A stretch of DNA of 64,000 bases from Rhodovulum sp. (GTDB lineage: Bacteria > Pseudomonadota > Alphaproteobacteria > Rhodobacterales > Rhodobacteraceae). The translations under genes were made by a program, and so were the position numbers. The notes below the pieces were generated by a model. The model was given only the letters and a program-made list of their open reading frames with translations. It did no database searches and had not been told where the DNA came from. Below, in pieces: positions 1 through 8,249 of the stretch (its first letter is position 1; the number at the start of each line of letters is the position of its first letter). The stretch is taken from contig PALT01000034.1 of assembly GCA_002706605.1 (NCBI GenBank), positions 124,001-188,000 on the forward strand, written 5' to 3'.

Positions 1-1
1 C

Positions 2-397
2 GTTTTGCAGGGAAAACAGGTGTTCTATGACGCCGGTTGCACCTCGTGCCACACGCCGAAATACGTCACCAACCGCCTGAATGATCAGCCCGAGCAGAGC
101 TTTCAACTGATCTGGCCCTACACGGATCTGCTCTTGCACGATATGGGTGCCGGTCTGGCCGACAACCGTCCCGAGGGGCGCGCGAACGGGCAGGAATGGA
201 AAACGCCGCCCCTGTGGGGGATCGGCCTGACGGAACAAGTGAACGGCCATACGCAGTTTCTGCATGACGGGCGGGCGCGCAGTTTGCTAGAGGCAGTACT
301 GTGGCACGGCGGTGAGGCCCAAGCGGCCCGCGATCATGTGGTCGACCTGTCTGCCGAGGACCGGAATGCGCTGATAGAATTTTTGGAAAGCCTATGA
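2..397 (+). CDS. Di-heme oxidoreductase (DUF1111 family), C-terminal part
   Basis: Partial gene: the frame is open at the left edge, so the N-terminus lies outside the window. The visible 131 codons hold one c-type haem motif (CTSCH near the beginning) followed by the pattern FLHDGRARSLLEAVLWHGGE, typical of DUF1111 di-haem thiol oxidoreductase-like proteins related to cytochrome c peroxidases. These are periplasmic electron-transfer proteins of uncertain substrate. The stop overlaps the start of the imelysin gene by 4 bp (ATGA), so the two are translationally coupled. With imelysin and DUF1513 downstream it resembles a cluster seen in marine alphaproteobacteria and usually linked to iron acquisition. 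That link is family knowledge, not visible here, because the promoter is off the window. Confidence 0.85.
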   Translation, partial: VLQGKQVFYDAGCTSCHTPKYVTNRLNDQPEQSFQLIWPYTDLLLHDMGAGLADNRPEGRANGQEWKTPPLWGIGLTEQVNGHTQFLHDGRARSLLEAVLWHGGEAQAARDHVVDLSAEDRNALIEFLESL

Positions 398-1383
398 AAC
401 ATCTGATTTTTGCGGCCGCGGTCGTTGTCGCGGCGCCCGCATATGCGGATGTAAAGGACGCAGTGGAAAACCACGCCCTGCCTGCGATTGACGCGTTCCA
501 TACGGCCGCAACGGATTTATTCGAGGCCTCGATCCGTGACTGTCTGGCCGAGGCGATGGTCGATCCCTATAACGCCGCCTATGACGCGTGGATGGGCATG
601 TCGCATCTGCAGGCCGGACCGGTCGAAACGGGTGGGCGTGGTCTGGCGATTGCGTTCTGGCCCGATAAACGAGGCATGGTTCAGCGCACCGTGACCCGCA
701 TGGTGGCCGATCAGGACCCGATCGTGACGAACCCCGACGAATTCGGTGAGGTGTCGATTGCGGGGCGGGGCCTGTTCGCGCTGGAATATCTGTTGTTCGA
801 TCCGGAACTGTCGATCTATCAGGCGGGCGATTACACCTGTGCCATGGTGCGCGCGATCAGTGCCGATATGGTCACCATGGCCGAGGAGATCCAAGCCGAA
901 TGGACACAGGACTATGGCCCGTCCCTGATCAATGCGGGGGCCGAGGGGAACACGCGGTTCTTGTCCCCGGTCGAGGCACAGCGCGCGATCTATACATCTA
1001 TCGTGACGGGACTGGAATTCACCGCCGATCAACGCCTTGGCCGTCCCCTTGGTACGTTCGACACGCCCCGCCCTACGCGGGCCGAGGCGTGGCGCTCTAC
1101 CCGCAGCCTGCGCAATGTCGAACTGTCCCTGAACGCGCTCTATGATCTGGCTCAGGAATTTGCCGATGGGCCGACACCCACGATGGACGCCGCGTTTGAG
1201 CGCGCGATGAACTCTGTTCAGAAATTCGGCGATCCGGTTTTCGCGCGGGTGGCGGACCCGCAGGGCTGGTTCGAGGCGGATGTGATGCGCCAATCGATCA
1301 AACAGGTCGAACAGGCAATCGCCACTGATATAGGAGAGCCGCTGGGGATCGCGGCCGGTTTCAACTCTTCGGACGGGGATTGA
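394..1383 (+). CDS. Imelysin family periplasmic protein
   Basis: 329 residues with a clear Sec signal peptide (cleavage expected after AYA, residue 18) and an all-helical imelysin-like body. Imelysin (peptidase M75) proteins are periplasmic or lipoprotein components often induced by iron starvation. The family motif GxHxxE appears here as GLFALE (residues 126-131), so the usual histidine is replaced by phenylalanine while the glutamate remains. No lipobox is present, so the protein is probably soluble in the periplasm. It overlaps the DUF1111 gene upstream and abuts the DUF1513 gene downstream, consistent with one operon. A protease role is unlikely given the altered motif; an iron-binding or scaffold role is an inference. 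Confidence 0.8.
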   Translation: MKHLIFAAAVVVAAPAYADVKDAVENHALPAIDAFHTAATDLFEASIRDCLAEAMVDPYNAAYDAWMGMSHLQAGPVETGGRGLAIAFWPDKRGMVQRTVTRMVADQDPIVTNPDEFGEVSIAGRGLFALEYLLFDPELSIYQAGDYTCAMVRAISADMVTMAEEIQAEWTQDYGPSLINAGAEGNTRFLSPVEAQRAIYTSIVTGLEFTADQRLGRPLGTFDTPRPTRAEAWRSTRSLRNVELSLNALYDLAQEFADGPTPTMDAAFERAMNSVQKFGDPVFARVADPQGWFEADVMRQSIKQVEQAIATDIGEPLGIAAGFNSSDGD

Positions 1384-1385
1384 TA

Positions 1386-2471
1386 ATGCCAACGCGTCGT
1401 CAAGTACTTGGAACGTTTCTGGCCGGATTGGCCGCCCCGCGCATCGGCTGGGCCGCGGCGGGTAGCCCTGCCTATCTGGGTGCCGCGAAAGAGGCCGATG
1501 GGCAGTTCGCCCTGTTCGGTCTGGATGAGGCGGGGATGGATGTTTTCCGTATCCCGCTGCCTGATCGCGGTCATGCTGCCGCCTGTCACCCGACTGTGCC
1601 CGAGGCCGTGGCCTTTGCCCGCCGTCCGGGTCGGTTCGCGATTGTTCTGGATTGCGTCACGGGTCAGGTCACGCACCAGATGGATGCGCCCGACGGGCAC
1701 CATTTTTATGGCCACGGCGTGTTCATCGGCGGCGGCGATATCCTTGCCACTACCGAGAACCATATCGATAGTGGTCAGGGCCGGATCGGTCTATGGTCGC
1801 GGTCCCAAGGGTACAAACGCATTGGCGAATTCGCCTCGCACGGGATTGGCCCCCACGACATCCGCCGGTTGGATGGGGACGTGTTGGTCGTGGCGAATGG
1901 CGGTATCCTGACCCATCCCGATCATGGGCGGGACAAGCTGAACCTTGATACAATGCGCCCGAACCTTGCCTATCTGTCGAGTGCTGGCGAGGTGCTGGAT
2001 ATGGTCGAACTGGACCCTGAGTTGCGCCACGCGTCGATTCGCCATCTGGCGGTGCGCGGTGATGGATTGGTCGCCTTTGCCATGCAGTGGCAGGGCGACG
2101 CATTGGACGTTGCGCCCCTGTTGGGCCTGCACCGTCGCGGAGACGCGCCCGTTTTGGCCGAGGCCGATTATGCAGAACAGCGCGCGATGAACGGCTATGC
2201 CGGATCGATCTCGTTTGACGGGATCGACGGGCGGACGGTGGCGATCACCTCGCCCCTTGGGGGGCGCGTCCACCGGTTTGATGATCGCGGCACGTTCCTG
2301 TCGTCGTTCAACCGCGCAGATGTCTGTGGCCTTGCGCCCGCGCTGAACGGCTTTGTCATCAGCGACGGTTTGGGCGGGTTCAGCGGGCTGTGCGACGGTC
2401 GTGTGCGTCCACTGAACCTGTCCGATGGACGGGCGTGGGACAACCACCTGATCCGGGTTGAGGCGGTTTAA
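1386..2471 (+). CDS. DUF1513 domain-containing protein, Tat-exported
   Basis: I chose the ATG at 1386 rather than the in-frame TTG six bases earlier because it gives a compact twin-arginine leader (TRRQVLG followed by a hydrophobic stretch ending in GWA). The body is a repeat-like beta-propeller protein of the DUF1513 type, with phrases such as HHFYGHGVF, GPHDIRRL and HASIRHLAV spaced along its length. It starts 2 bp after the imelysin stop and closes this iron-type operon. The function of the family is unknown; a periplasmic cofactor- or metal-related role is inferred from Tat export and neighbours. The stop overlaps the end of the convergent kinase gene by a few bases. Confidence 0.8.
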   Translation: MPTRRQVLGTFLAGLAAPRIGWAAAGSPAYLGAAKEADGQFALFGLDEAGMDVFRIPLPDRGHAAACHPTVPEAVAFARRPGRFAIVLDCVTGQVTHQMDAPDGHHFYGHGVFIGGGDILATTENHIDSGQGRIGLWSRSQGYKRIGEFASHGIGPHDIRRLDGDVLVVANGGILTHPDHGRDKLNLDTMRPNLAYLSSAGEVLDMVELDPELRHASIRHLAVRGDGLVAFAMQWQGDALDVAPLLGLHRRGDAPVLAEADYAEQRAMNGYAGSISFDGIDGRTVAITSPLGGRVHRFDDRGTFLSSFNRADVCGLAPALNGFVISDGLGGFSGLCDGRVRPLNLSDGRAWDNHLIRVEAV

Positions 2472-3334
2472 TCCGCCTCAGGTTTGCCGTTGCGGATTGC
2501 GGTCAGGCCCTTGGGGATCAGGCCGTCCACCGAGGCGCGTTCGACCATCGCACCCGCGTCTTGCAGGGCGGCGAGATAGGCCTCGCTCAGTGCGCCGTCG
2601 CCCAGAACCACCACCATCTGGCCCAACCAATAGGCCCGCGCACCGGCCAATTCGACGCCGATCACCGTACCCGCGATGCCGGCGGCAAGGCCAGTTGCGC
2701 CCGTGGGGTTCAGGACCTGCTCTGCGCGCAAAGTCGCAAGGCGTGATGCCATCCGGTGCGGGTTCGACATGGCATCCTGAACGGCGTTCAAAAGCGTGGA
2801 TCGATCAAAGTCGTTGGTCAGAGGCGGCGCAAGGGACGCGATCAATTCGCCAATGACAAAGGACTGAAAACTGACGATTTCCTCGGCGCTGATGTGGCAC
2901 CATTTCGTATCTGGGCCGGGGATGCACAGGATGCCGTCGAATTTCGGATGTTCGGCAAGGTAGCCTGCGATCAAGGCCTCGGATCCCTGCAATATGTCGG
3001 CTGGCTGACCCTGTGATACGGCGGGGATCAAATGGATCGACAGGCGAGGATCGCCGCCGGTTGGGTCAACCGGAGACAGCTCGGCCGGTTTGCACGGCAC
3101 CGGCACAAATCCCGCGCCAAGGGCCACAGGCGCACCGCTGACCACGACTGGTGTCTTGCCCGACAGAAACGGTTCGACATGGGGCAGGATCGCGGCGCAG
3201 AACCCAGAGATGTCCGCGACCGGCGCCCCCAACGGCACGTCGATCTGGTCCAGAACCGCGTCCCCGTCGCCCATCGGCCAGACGGTCAAACCATCCGCGC
3301 GCCAGTCTACCGCGATCCAGTGTGCCTGTGTCAT
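2468..3334 (-). CDS. dgoK: 2-dehydro-3-deoxygalactonokinase
   Basis: 288 residues from the ATG at 3334, which has AAGGGA upstream; the longer frame adds 18 residues unlike the family. The N-terminus WIAVDWRADGLTVW corresponds to the first phosphate-binding loop of DgoK kinases, and GILCIPGPDTKWCHI and FQSFVIGEL match the conserved mid-region. DgoK phosphorylates 2-dehydro-3-deoxy-D-galactonate at O6 in the De Ley-Doudoroff galactose pathway. The usual partner aldolase (DgoA) and a sugar-acid dehydratase are not adjacent, so the gene stands alone here. It is convergent with the DUF1513 gene and divergent from the DUF2793 gene. Confidence 0.8.
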   Translation of the reverse strand: MTQAHWIAVDWRADGLTVWPMGDGDAVLDQIDVPLGAPVADISGFCAAILPHVEPFLSGKTPVVVSGAPVALGAGFVPVPCKPAELSPVDPTGGDPRLSIHLIPAVSQGQPADILQGSEALIAGYLAEHPKFDGILCIPGPDTKWCHISAEEIVSFQSFVIGELIASLAPPLTNDFDRSTLLNAVQDAMSNPHRMASRLATLRAEQVLNPTGATGLAAGIAGTVIGVELAGARAYWLGQMVVVLGDGALSEAYLAALQDAGAMVERASVDGLIPKGLTAIRNGKPEAD

Positions 3335-3497
3335 AGCCGGTTCCCTTGTCGATACATCCACGCCGAAATAGGGCAAAATACCCCGCACGAAAAGGGGGCG
3401 TTCCTTAACGGTGCGTTAACACCTCGCCCGCGCGCCTTACCCCTTTCTTACCATTTTAACCCACGGTTCGGGCGATGCTTTTTAACCGGGGAATCCG

Positions 3498-4571
3498 ATG
3501 TCTGACAGTTCCGATAAATTGAACCTGCCGTATATTCAGCCCTCACAGGCGCAAAAACATGTGACCCATAATGAGGCGATCCGCATTCTGGATGTGCTGA
3601 CCCAGATGAGCGTGCAAAGCGACGATAACACCGCCCCGCCGGGTGGGGCCGTGGATGGGGATAGCCACATTGTGCCGCTGGGCGGACAGTTCGATTGGGC
3701 CGGTCAGGACGGCAAGATCGCCACGCTGCAGGACGGGTCGTGGCAGTTTCTGACGCCCGCCGCAGGGTGGCGCGCCTATGTCGCCGCGCGCGGGGCGATG
3801 GTGGTCTATGACGGCGCGGCGTGGGGTGCCCTTGGGGTGTCCGAGGTGCAGAACGCCGATCTGATCGGGCTGAACACCACCGCCGATGGTGCCAACCCCT
3901 TTTCGGCCAAGGTCAACTCGGCCTTGTGGACAGCCCTGCCCGTGGCGGATGGGGGCAGCGGTGACATCCGCATGACGATGAACAAGGACACGACCGGCGA
4001 CGATGTCGGCATGGTGTTCCAGACGGGCTATGTCACCAAGGCGTTGCTGGGCTGTTTCGGGTCGGATGCGCTGCGCCTGTCGGTGTCGCAGGACGGGTCG
4101 GCGTTCTTTGACGGGATTTCGATTGATCCCGCGACGGGGATCGCGTCGCAACCGCAACTGCCGCGCGCGATTGCCTATACGAACTACGACAACTGGCTGG
4201 ACAGTGCGGGGTGGACGACGGTCGGTCTGAATAACGCCGACTACAATGCCCAAGGCGTGTTTGACGGCGCGACCAATGCGTTTACTGCGCCGATGGCGGG
4301 TACCTATCAGATCGGCGCGACACTGGCCTATCAACAGGACAGCACGGCGGCGGGCATCCGTGGGCGTTTGCTTTTGAACGGCGCGACACAGCTGCGCGGC
4401 GGGCGGGCGGAATTGCCCGTTGGGATCACAAGCGGCGAGGCGGTTTTGCACCTACAGACCCTTGTGTCGCTGTCTGCCGGTGATGTGGTGACGCTGCAGG
4501 GGCAGGGCGTTGGCGCACCGGCCTATGCGGCGGCGGATCAAACCACCATGTGGATCGCCAAAATCGGCTGA
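3498..4571 (+). CDS. DUF2793 protein with C1q-like C-terminal domain
   Basis: 357 residues. The first about 110 residues match DUF2793, a domain found in phage tail and gene-transfer-agent-associated proteins of Rhodobacterales; the signature NLPYIQPSQAQKHVTHNEA is at residues 9-27. The last about 130 residues look like a C1q/TNF-type jelly roll: FTAPMAGTYQIGATLAY, then alternating beta strands, then the VTLQGQG end. No signal peptide is seen. No phage structural genes surround it: a sugar-acid kinase lies upstream and an RpiR regulator downstream. It may be an unlinked tail-fibre or GTA receptor-binding protein, or a domesticated fibre. The C1q-like assignment is by eye. Confidence 0.7.
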   Translation: MSDSSDKLNLPYIQPSQAQKHVTHNEAIRILDVLTQMSVQSDDNTAPPGGAVDGDSHIVPLGGQFDWAGQDGKIATLQDGSWQFLTPAAGWRAYVAARGAMVVYDGAAWGALGVSEVQNADLIGLNTTADGANPFSAKVNSALWTALPVADGGSGDIRMTMNKDTTGDDVGMVFQTGYVTKALLGCFGSDALRLSVSQDGSAFFDGISIDPATGIASQPQLPRAIAYTNYDNWLDSAGWTTVGLNNADYNAQGVFDGATNAFTAPMAGTYQIGATLAYQQDSTAAGIRGRLLLNGATQLRGGRAELPVGITSGEAVLHLQTLVSLSAGDVVTLQGQGVGAPAYAAADQTTMWIAKIG

Positions 4572-4574
4572 TCC

Positions 4575-5447
4575 TCAGGTGAATTTCCGGAAAAACCGTG
4601 TCTGATTGAACATCTCTTCAAGTTTTTCCATGCGCGGGCGGGTTTGGTCCCAGTTCCGCTCGCGCACTGCGGAAATGATGGTTTCCAGCAACAGCAACGT
4701 CACCACATTCGAATCCCACGCGGAGGGCACGACGATCCGGCTGTTGAAACTGGCCCGCGCCAGACGGTGGATGGGCGAGCGCCATTGATCCGTGAACAGG
4801 ATGATCTCGGCCCCCTGTTCGCGCGCCATCTCGGCCAGCTTTAGCGTGCTGTTTTCATACCGGCGCACGTCGAAAATCACCAAGACATCGCCGGGTTTGA
4901 TGTCCAGCAGGTAATGCGGCCACGTGTTCGAATTTGAATGGAAATTCACCACTCCGGCGCGGATCATCTGCATGTGCATGTAGAAATATTCTGCCAATGC
5001 ATGCGTGATCCGACCGCCCACGACGTTGATCGTGCGGTCCTGATCGGCCAACAGATCGCAGGCCTGATCGAACATCTGCATATCAATCTGGCCAAGGGAT
5101 TGGCGGATGTTGCCGATCACCGCCTCGGTGAAACGGTTCAGGATATGCCCATCCGGCGCCTGTTCGGCCCAAGACTCGTGTTTGGTGATGGGACCCGAGA
5201 TTTTCGCCTCAAGTTCCGCGCGTAGGGCGTTCTGAAAATCGGGAAAGCCTTTGAACCCCAGCTTTTGCACCATCCGCGCGACGGTGGGCGATGACACATC
5301 CGCCGCCTGTGCCACCGTGGTGATCGAGCCCATGCCCGACATCGGATAGTTGTCGAGGATCGTGTGGGCCAACTGACGTTCGGCCCGTGTCAGGTCGTCA
5401 AGACGGGACTGAAGCAGTTCGGCAATGCTGTCTGGGGTGTCTCTCAC
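4575..5447 (-). CDS. MurR/RpiR family transcriptional regulator
   Basis: 290 residues. The N-terminal about 80 residues form the RpiR helix-turn-helix (SSPTVARMVQKLGFKGFPDF is the recognition region), and the C-terminal half is a SIS phosphosugar-binding-like domain (NVVGGRITHALAEYF, then GDVLVIFDVRRYENSTLKLA). The family senses small phosphorylated or carboxylated metabolites. The gene is transcribed away from the adjacent catabolic operon (N-formylglutamate amidohydrolase, TRAP, ligase, dehydrogenases), which it most likely controls. The 119-bp gap contains two inverted repeats that could be its operators. The typical SIS residues seem conserved, but the ligand cannot be read from sequence. 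Confidence 0.85.
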   Translation of the reverse strand: MRDTPDSIAELLQSRLDDLTRAERQLAHTILDNYPMSGMGSITTVAQAADVSSPTVARMVQKLGFKGFPDFQNALRAELEAKISGPITKHESWAEQAPDGHILNRFTEAVIGNIRQSLGQIDMQMFDQACDLLADQDRTINVVGGRITHALAEYFYMHMQMIRAGVVNFHSNSNTWPHYLLDIKPGDVLVIFDVRRYENSTLKLAEMAREQGAEIILFTDQWRSPIHRLARASFNSRIVVPSAWDSNVVTLLLLETIISAVRERNWDQTRPRMEKLEEMFNQTRFFRKFT

Positions 5448-5497
5448 GTCGTGCCCTTTTTTTCTACATATACCAACAGGCCACCCCCTCTTGAAGA

Positions 5498-5528
5498 GAA
5501 GTTTTCAGAAATTCAGTTGACAGGTCAA
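5498..5528. promoter_or_regulatory. Inverted repeats between rpiR-like gene and catabolic operon
   Basis: Two palindromic elements lie side by side. One is a 17-bp imperfect inverted repeat, GAAGTTTTCAGAAATTC (5498-5514; pattern GAAnTTnTnAnAAnTTC). The other is a 12-bp perfect repeat TTGAC-AG-GTCAA (5517-5528), whose left arm also reads as a -35 TTGACA. They sit about 40-70 bp before the start of the amidohydrolase gene and about 50-80 bp before the regulator start. This position suits an RpiR operator acting on both promoters. Function is inferred. Confidence 0.4.
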
Positions 5529-5566
5529 GTGAGTCTGGAGAAATCTTTTCAACAGGCGAGGGTCTG

Positions 5567-6358
5567 ATGAAAAATAGTCAAAAACTGGAATGTACGGACA
5601 AAGCTGTGGACGTGTGGAACCCCGAGGGGCGCGCGCCGGTGGTGTTTGTGTGCGAACACGCCAGTAATTTCTTTCCACCCGAGTTTGACGCGCTGGGCTT
5701 GGACGCGGCCGCGCAGGTGTCCCATATCGCGTGGGATCCGGGTGCCTTGGCGGTTGCCATGGGGTTGGCCGACCGGTTTGATGCGCCTTTGGTTCATGCC
5801 TGTGCGTCGCGGCTACTCTATGATTGTAACCGCCCGCCCGAGGCCGCCGATGCGATCCCTGCGCGCAGCGAACTGACCGATGTGCCCGGCAATATCGACC
5901 TGAACGCCGATCAACGCGCAGCGCGCGCCGCACGGTTCTATGCGCCATTCCGCGCCAAGCTGGCCGAGGTTCTGGACACACAAAACCCCGCCGCGATGAT
6001 CACCCTCCACAGCTTTACCCCCGTTTACAAAGGGCAGGCGCGCGCGGTCGAACTGGGCATCCTGCATGACGATGACGCGCGGTTGGCCGATGCGATGTTG
6101 GCCCATGCGGATGAGACCGATATGCTGACCCTGCGCAACGATCCCTATGGGCCGGCGGACGGGGTGACGCATACGTTAAAACTGCACGCGATGGCGCGGG
6201 GCATTGCCAATGTGATGATCGAAATCCGCAATGACCTGTTGGTCACAGAGGCGCAACAGGACGGGGTTACGGATGATCTGACGCGGATGATCCGCGCGGC
6301 GATGGCCGATATCGGTCACCCCCTGAGAGAGGAGGCCGAGCCATGCCCAAAATCATAA
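5567..6358 (+). CDS. N-formylglutamate amidohydrolase family protein
   Basis: 263 residues of the N-formylglutamate amidohydrolase (HutG-type FGase) family. Conserved blocks are VVFVCEHASNFFP near residue 25, HSFTPVYKGQAR near 145 and the EIRNDLL block near 225. Family members hydrolyse N-formyl-glutamate or related N-acyl-glutamates. No histidine-utilisation genes are nearby. Instead it leads an operon with a TRAP transporter and a glutamine-synthetase-like ligase. That context suggests it releases an amino-acid product from a glutamyl or N-acyl conjugate, which is an inference. The start has a GAGGG motif upstream. Its end overlaps the TRAP small-permease gene by 16 bp. Confidence 0.8.
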   Translation: MKNSQKLECTDKAVDVWNPEGRAPVVFVCEHASNFFPPEFDALGLDAAAQVSHIAWDPGALAVAMGLADRFDAPLVHACASRLLYDCNRPPEAADAIPARSELTDVPGNIDLNADQRAARAARFYAPFRAKLAEVLDTQNPAAMITLHSFTPVYKGQARAVELGILHDDDARLADAMLAHADETDMLTLRNDPYGPADGVTHTLKLHAMARGIANVMIEIRNDLLVTEAQQDGVTDDLTRMIRAAMADIGHPLREEAEPCPKS

Positions 6359-6849
6359 GCCACTATGTGCGTATCGTGGACGCGGTGAACTACCGGATTG
6401 GCCGGATCATGATGTACGGGATTTTCGTCATGATGGGCATTTTGCTGTGGTCGTCGATTTCCAAGACGTTTTTCCTGCCCTCCCTCTGGACGCTGGAAAT
6501 GGCGCAGTTTGCGCTGGTCGCCTATTACATCATGGGCGGGCCTTATTCGCTGCAACTTGGCTCAAACGTGCGGATGGACCTGTTTTATGCGGAATGGTCG
6601 GACCGCAAAAAGGCGTGGTTTGACAGTTTCACCATCCTGCTCTTGATGTTCTATCTGGGCGTCCTCCTCTACGGCGCGATCGATAGCACCGCCTATTCCC
6701 TACAATATAATGAGCGCAGCCCGACCGCATGGCGGCCCTATCTCTGGCCAATCAAGGTGACGCTGTGCGTGGGTATCTTCCTGATGCTGCTCCAAGCCAT
6801 TTCCGAACTGTGCAAAGACATCGCCAAGATCCGTGGGGTTGAATTGTAA
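6343..6849 (+). CDS. TRAP transporter small permease (DctQ type)
   Basis: 168 residues with four predicted membrane helices and the DctQ signature: a hydrophilic N-terminus, then MMYGIFVMMGILLWSSI, and MAQFALVAYYIMGG in the second helix. DctQ proteins pair with the large permease to form a tripartite ATP-independent periplasmic transporter driven by sodium or proton gradients. GAGAGGAGG precedes the start, which overlaps the amidohydrolase gene; its stop overlaps the start of the large permease gene. The set QM followed by P in this operon is complete. Confidence 0.88.
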   Translation: MPKIISHYVRIVDAVNYRIGRIMMYGIFVMMGILLWSSISKTFFLPSLWTLEMAQFALVAYYIMGGPYSLQLGSNVRMDLFYAEWSDRKKAWFDSFTILLLMFYLGVLLYGAIDSTAYSLQYNERSPTAWRPYLWPIKVTLCVGIFLMLLQAISELCKDIAKIRGVEL

Positions 6850-8171
6850 TGTCCTACGAGATGATCGCCATTTTGATGTTTTCATCCATGATGCTGATGC
6901 TGCTGACCGGTCAGCGGGTGTTCGGCGCGATTGGCGGGGTGGCGGTGATTGCCGCGTTGGCTCTGTGGGGGCAGGGGGGATCGGTGATCCCGTTCTCGTC
7001 CACGATGAAGCTGATGAAATGGTATCCGTTGCTGACGCTGCCGATGTTCATTTTCATGGGCTATGTCCTGTCCGAGAGCAAAATCGCCGATGATCTGTAC
7101 AAGATGTTCCATGTCTGGATGGGGCCGGTGCAGGGCGGTTTGGCGATTGGTACGATCGGGTTGATGGTGCTGATTTCCGCGATGAACGGGTTGTCCGTGG
7201 CGGGGATGGCGATCGGGGCGACGATTGCCCTGCCGGAACTGCTGCGTCGTGGGTATGACAAACGCATGGTGACGGGCGTCATTCAGGCGGGGTCCAGTTT
7301 GGGCATCCTTGTGCCGCCGTCCGTCGTTTTGGTCCTATATGCGATGATTGCGCGCCAACCGGTGGGGCAACTGTGGCTGGCCGGGATCGTGCCGGGCCTG
7401 ATGATGGCCGCGTTGTTCGTGATCTATATCGTGATCCGCTGCCGCATTCAGCCCGAGTTGGGCCCGACCCTGCCGCCCGAAGAGCGCAATGTCTCCCGCG
7501 CGGAAAAGCTGCGCCTGCTGCGGGCCGGTTTGCTGCCCCTGATCATTTTTGCCGCGATGATGGTGCCGTTTATTAACGGCTGGACCTCGCTGGTGGAAAG
7601 TTCGGCCATTGGCGCGCTAACCGCGTTTATGGCGGCGGTGATCAAGCGGCGCATGACGCGCGAAGTGTTCGAGGTTTCGGTGCGTCAGACACTGGCGATC
7701 ACCTGTATGTTCATGTGGATCATTCTGGCGGCGCTGGGCTTTGGGGCGGTGTTTGACGGCCTTGGGGCGGTGCGCGCGATTGATACCCTGTTTACCGAGC
7801 GCCTTGGTCTTGATCCGTGGATGATCCTGATCCTGATGCAGCTCAGCTTTATCATCATGGGCACGTTTCTGGATGACACGGCGATGCTGGTGATTGTGGC
7901 GCCGCTTTATGTGCCGCTGGTCAAGGTGCTGGGGTTCGACCTGATCTGGTATGGGGTGCTGTATACGATCACGACCCAGATCGCCTATATGACGCCGCCC
8001 TTTGGCTATAACCTGTTTTTGATGCGCGCGATGGCCCCGCCGGAAATCGGCATGCGGGACATCTATGCGTCGATCCTGCCCTTTGTTCTGGTGATGGTGT
8101 TTGCGCTGATCCTTGTGATGGCGTTCCCGCAAATCGCCCTGTGGCTGCCGCATTACGTGTACGGACTTTAA
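6849..8171 (+). CDS. TRAP transporter large permease (DctM type)
   Basis: 440 residues, about twelve membrane segments. Landmarks of the DctM family are AGSSLGILVPPSVVLVLYA in the middle and TPPFGYNLFLMRAMAP towards the C-terminus. It forms the transport channel with the small permease encoded just upstream (4-bp type overlap). Gene order Q-M-P is less common than P-Q-M. A hairpin (GCGGG-CAAA-CCCGC, 8204-8217) lies between this gene and the binding-protein gene and may adjust the relative amounts of mRNA; that role is inferred. Confidence 0.9.
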   Translation: MSYEMIAILMFSSMMLMLLTGQRVFGAIGGVAVIAALALWGQGGSVIPFSSTMKLMKWYPLLTLPMFIFMGYVLSESKIADDLYKMFHVWMGPVQGGLAIGTIGLMVLISAMNGLSVAGMAIGATIALPELLRRGYDKRMVTGVIQAGSSLGILVPPSVVLVLYAMIARQPVGQLWLAGIVPGLMMAALFVIYIVIRCRIQPELGPTLPPEERNVSRAEKLRLLRAGLLPLIIFAAMMVPFINGWTSLVESSAIGALTAFMAAVIKRRMTREVFEVSVRQTLAITCMFMWIILAALGFGAVFDGLGAVRAIDTLFTERLGLDPWMILILMQLSFIIMGTFLDDTAMLVIVAPLYVPLVKVLGFDLIWYGVLYTITTQIAYMTPPFGYNLFLMRAMAPPEIGMRDIYASILPFVLVMVFALILVMAFPQIALWLPHYVYGL

Positions 8172-8203
8172 CAAACGGCCCTGAGAATTCGGGGCGGAAA
8201 AGA

Positions 8204-8217
8204 GCGGGCAAACCCGC
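8204..8217 (+). other. Intercistronic stem-loop before TRAP binding protein
   Basis: Perfect 5-bp GC stem (GCGGG/CCCGC) with a 4-nt loop CAAA, in the 78-bp gap between the large permease and binding-protein genes. No T-run follows directly, although the next bases are CGTTTC. Such hairpins often stabilise upstream or downstream message segments so that the binding protein is made in excess. Function is not shown here. Confidence 0.35.
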
Positions 8218-8249
8218 CGTTTCAAAACGACCAACATGGAGAAGAACAG

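Noticed and set aside
3498-4571. Prophage remnant
   Set aside because: Only one protein with a phage-type domain is present; there is no integrase, capsid, terminase or tRNA junction within reach.
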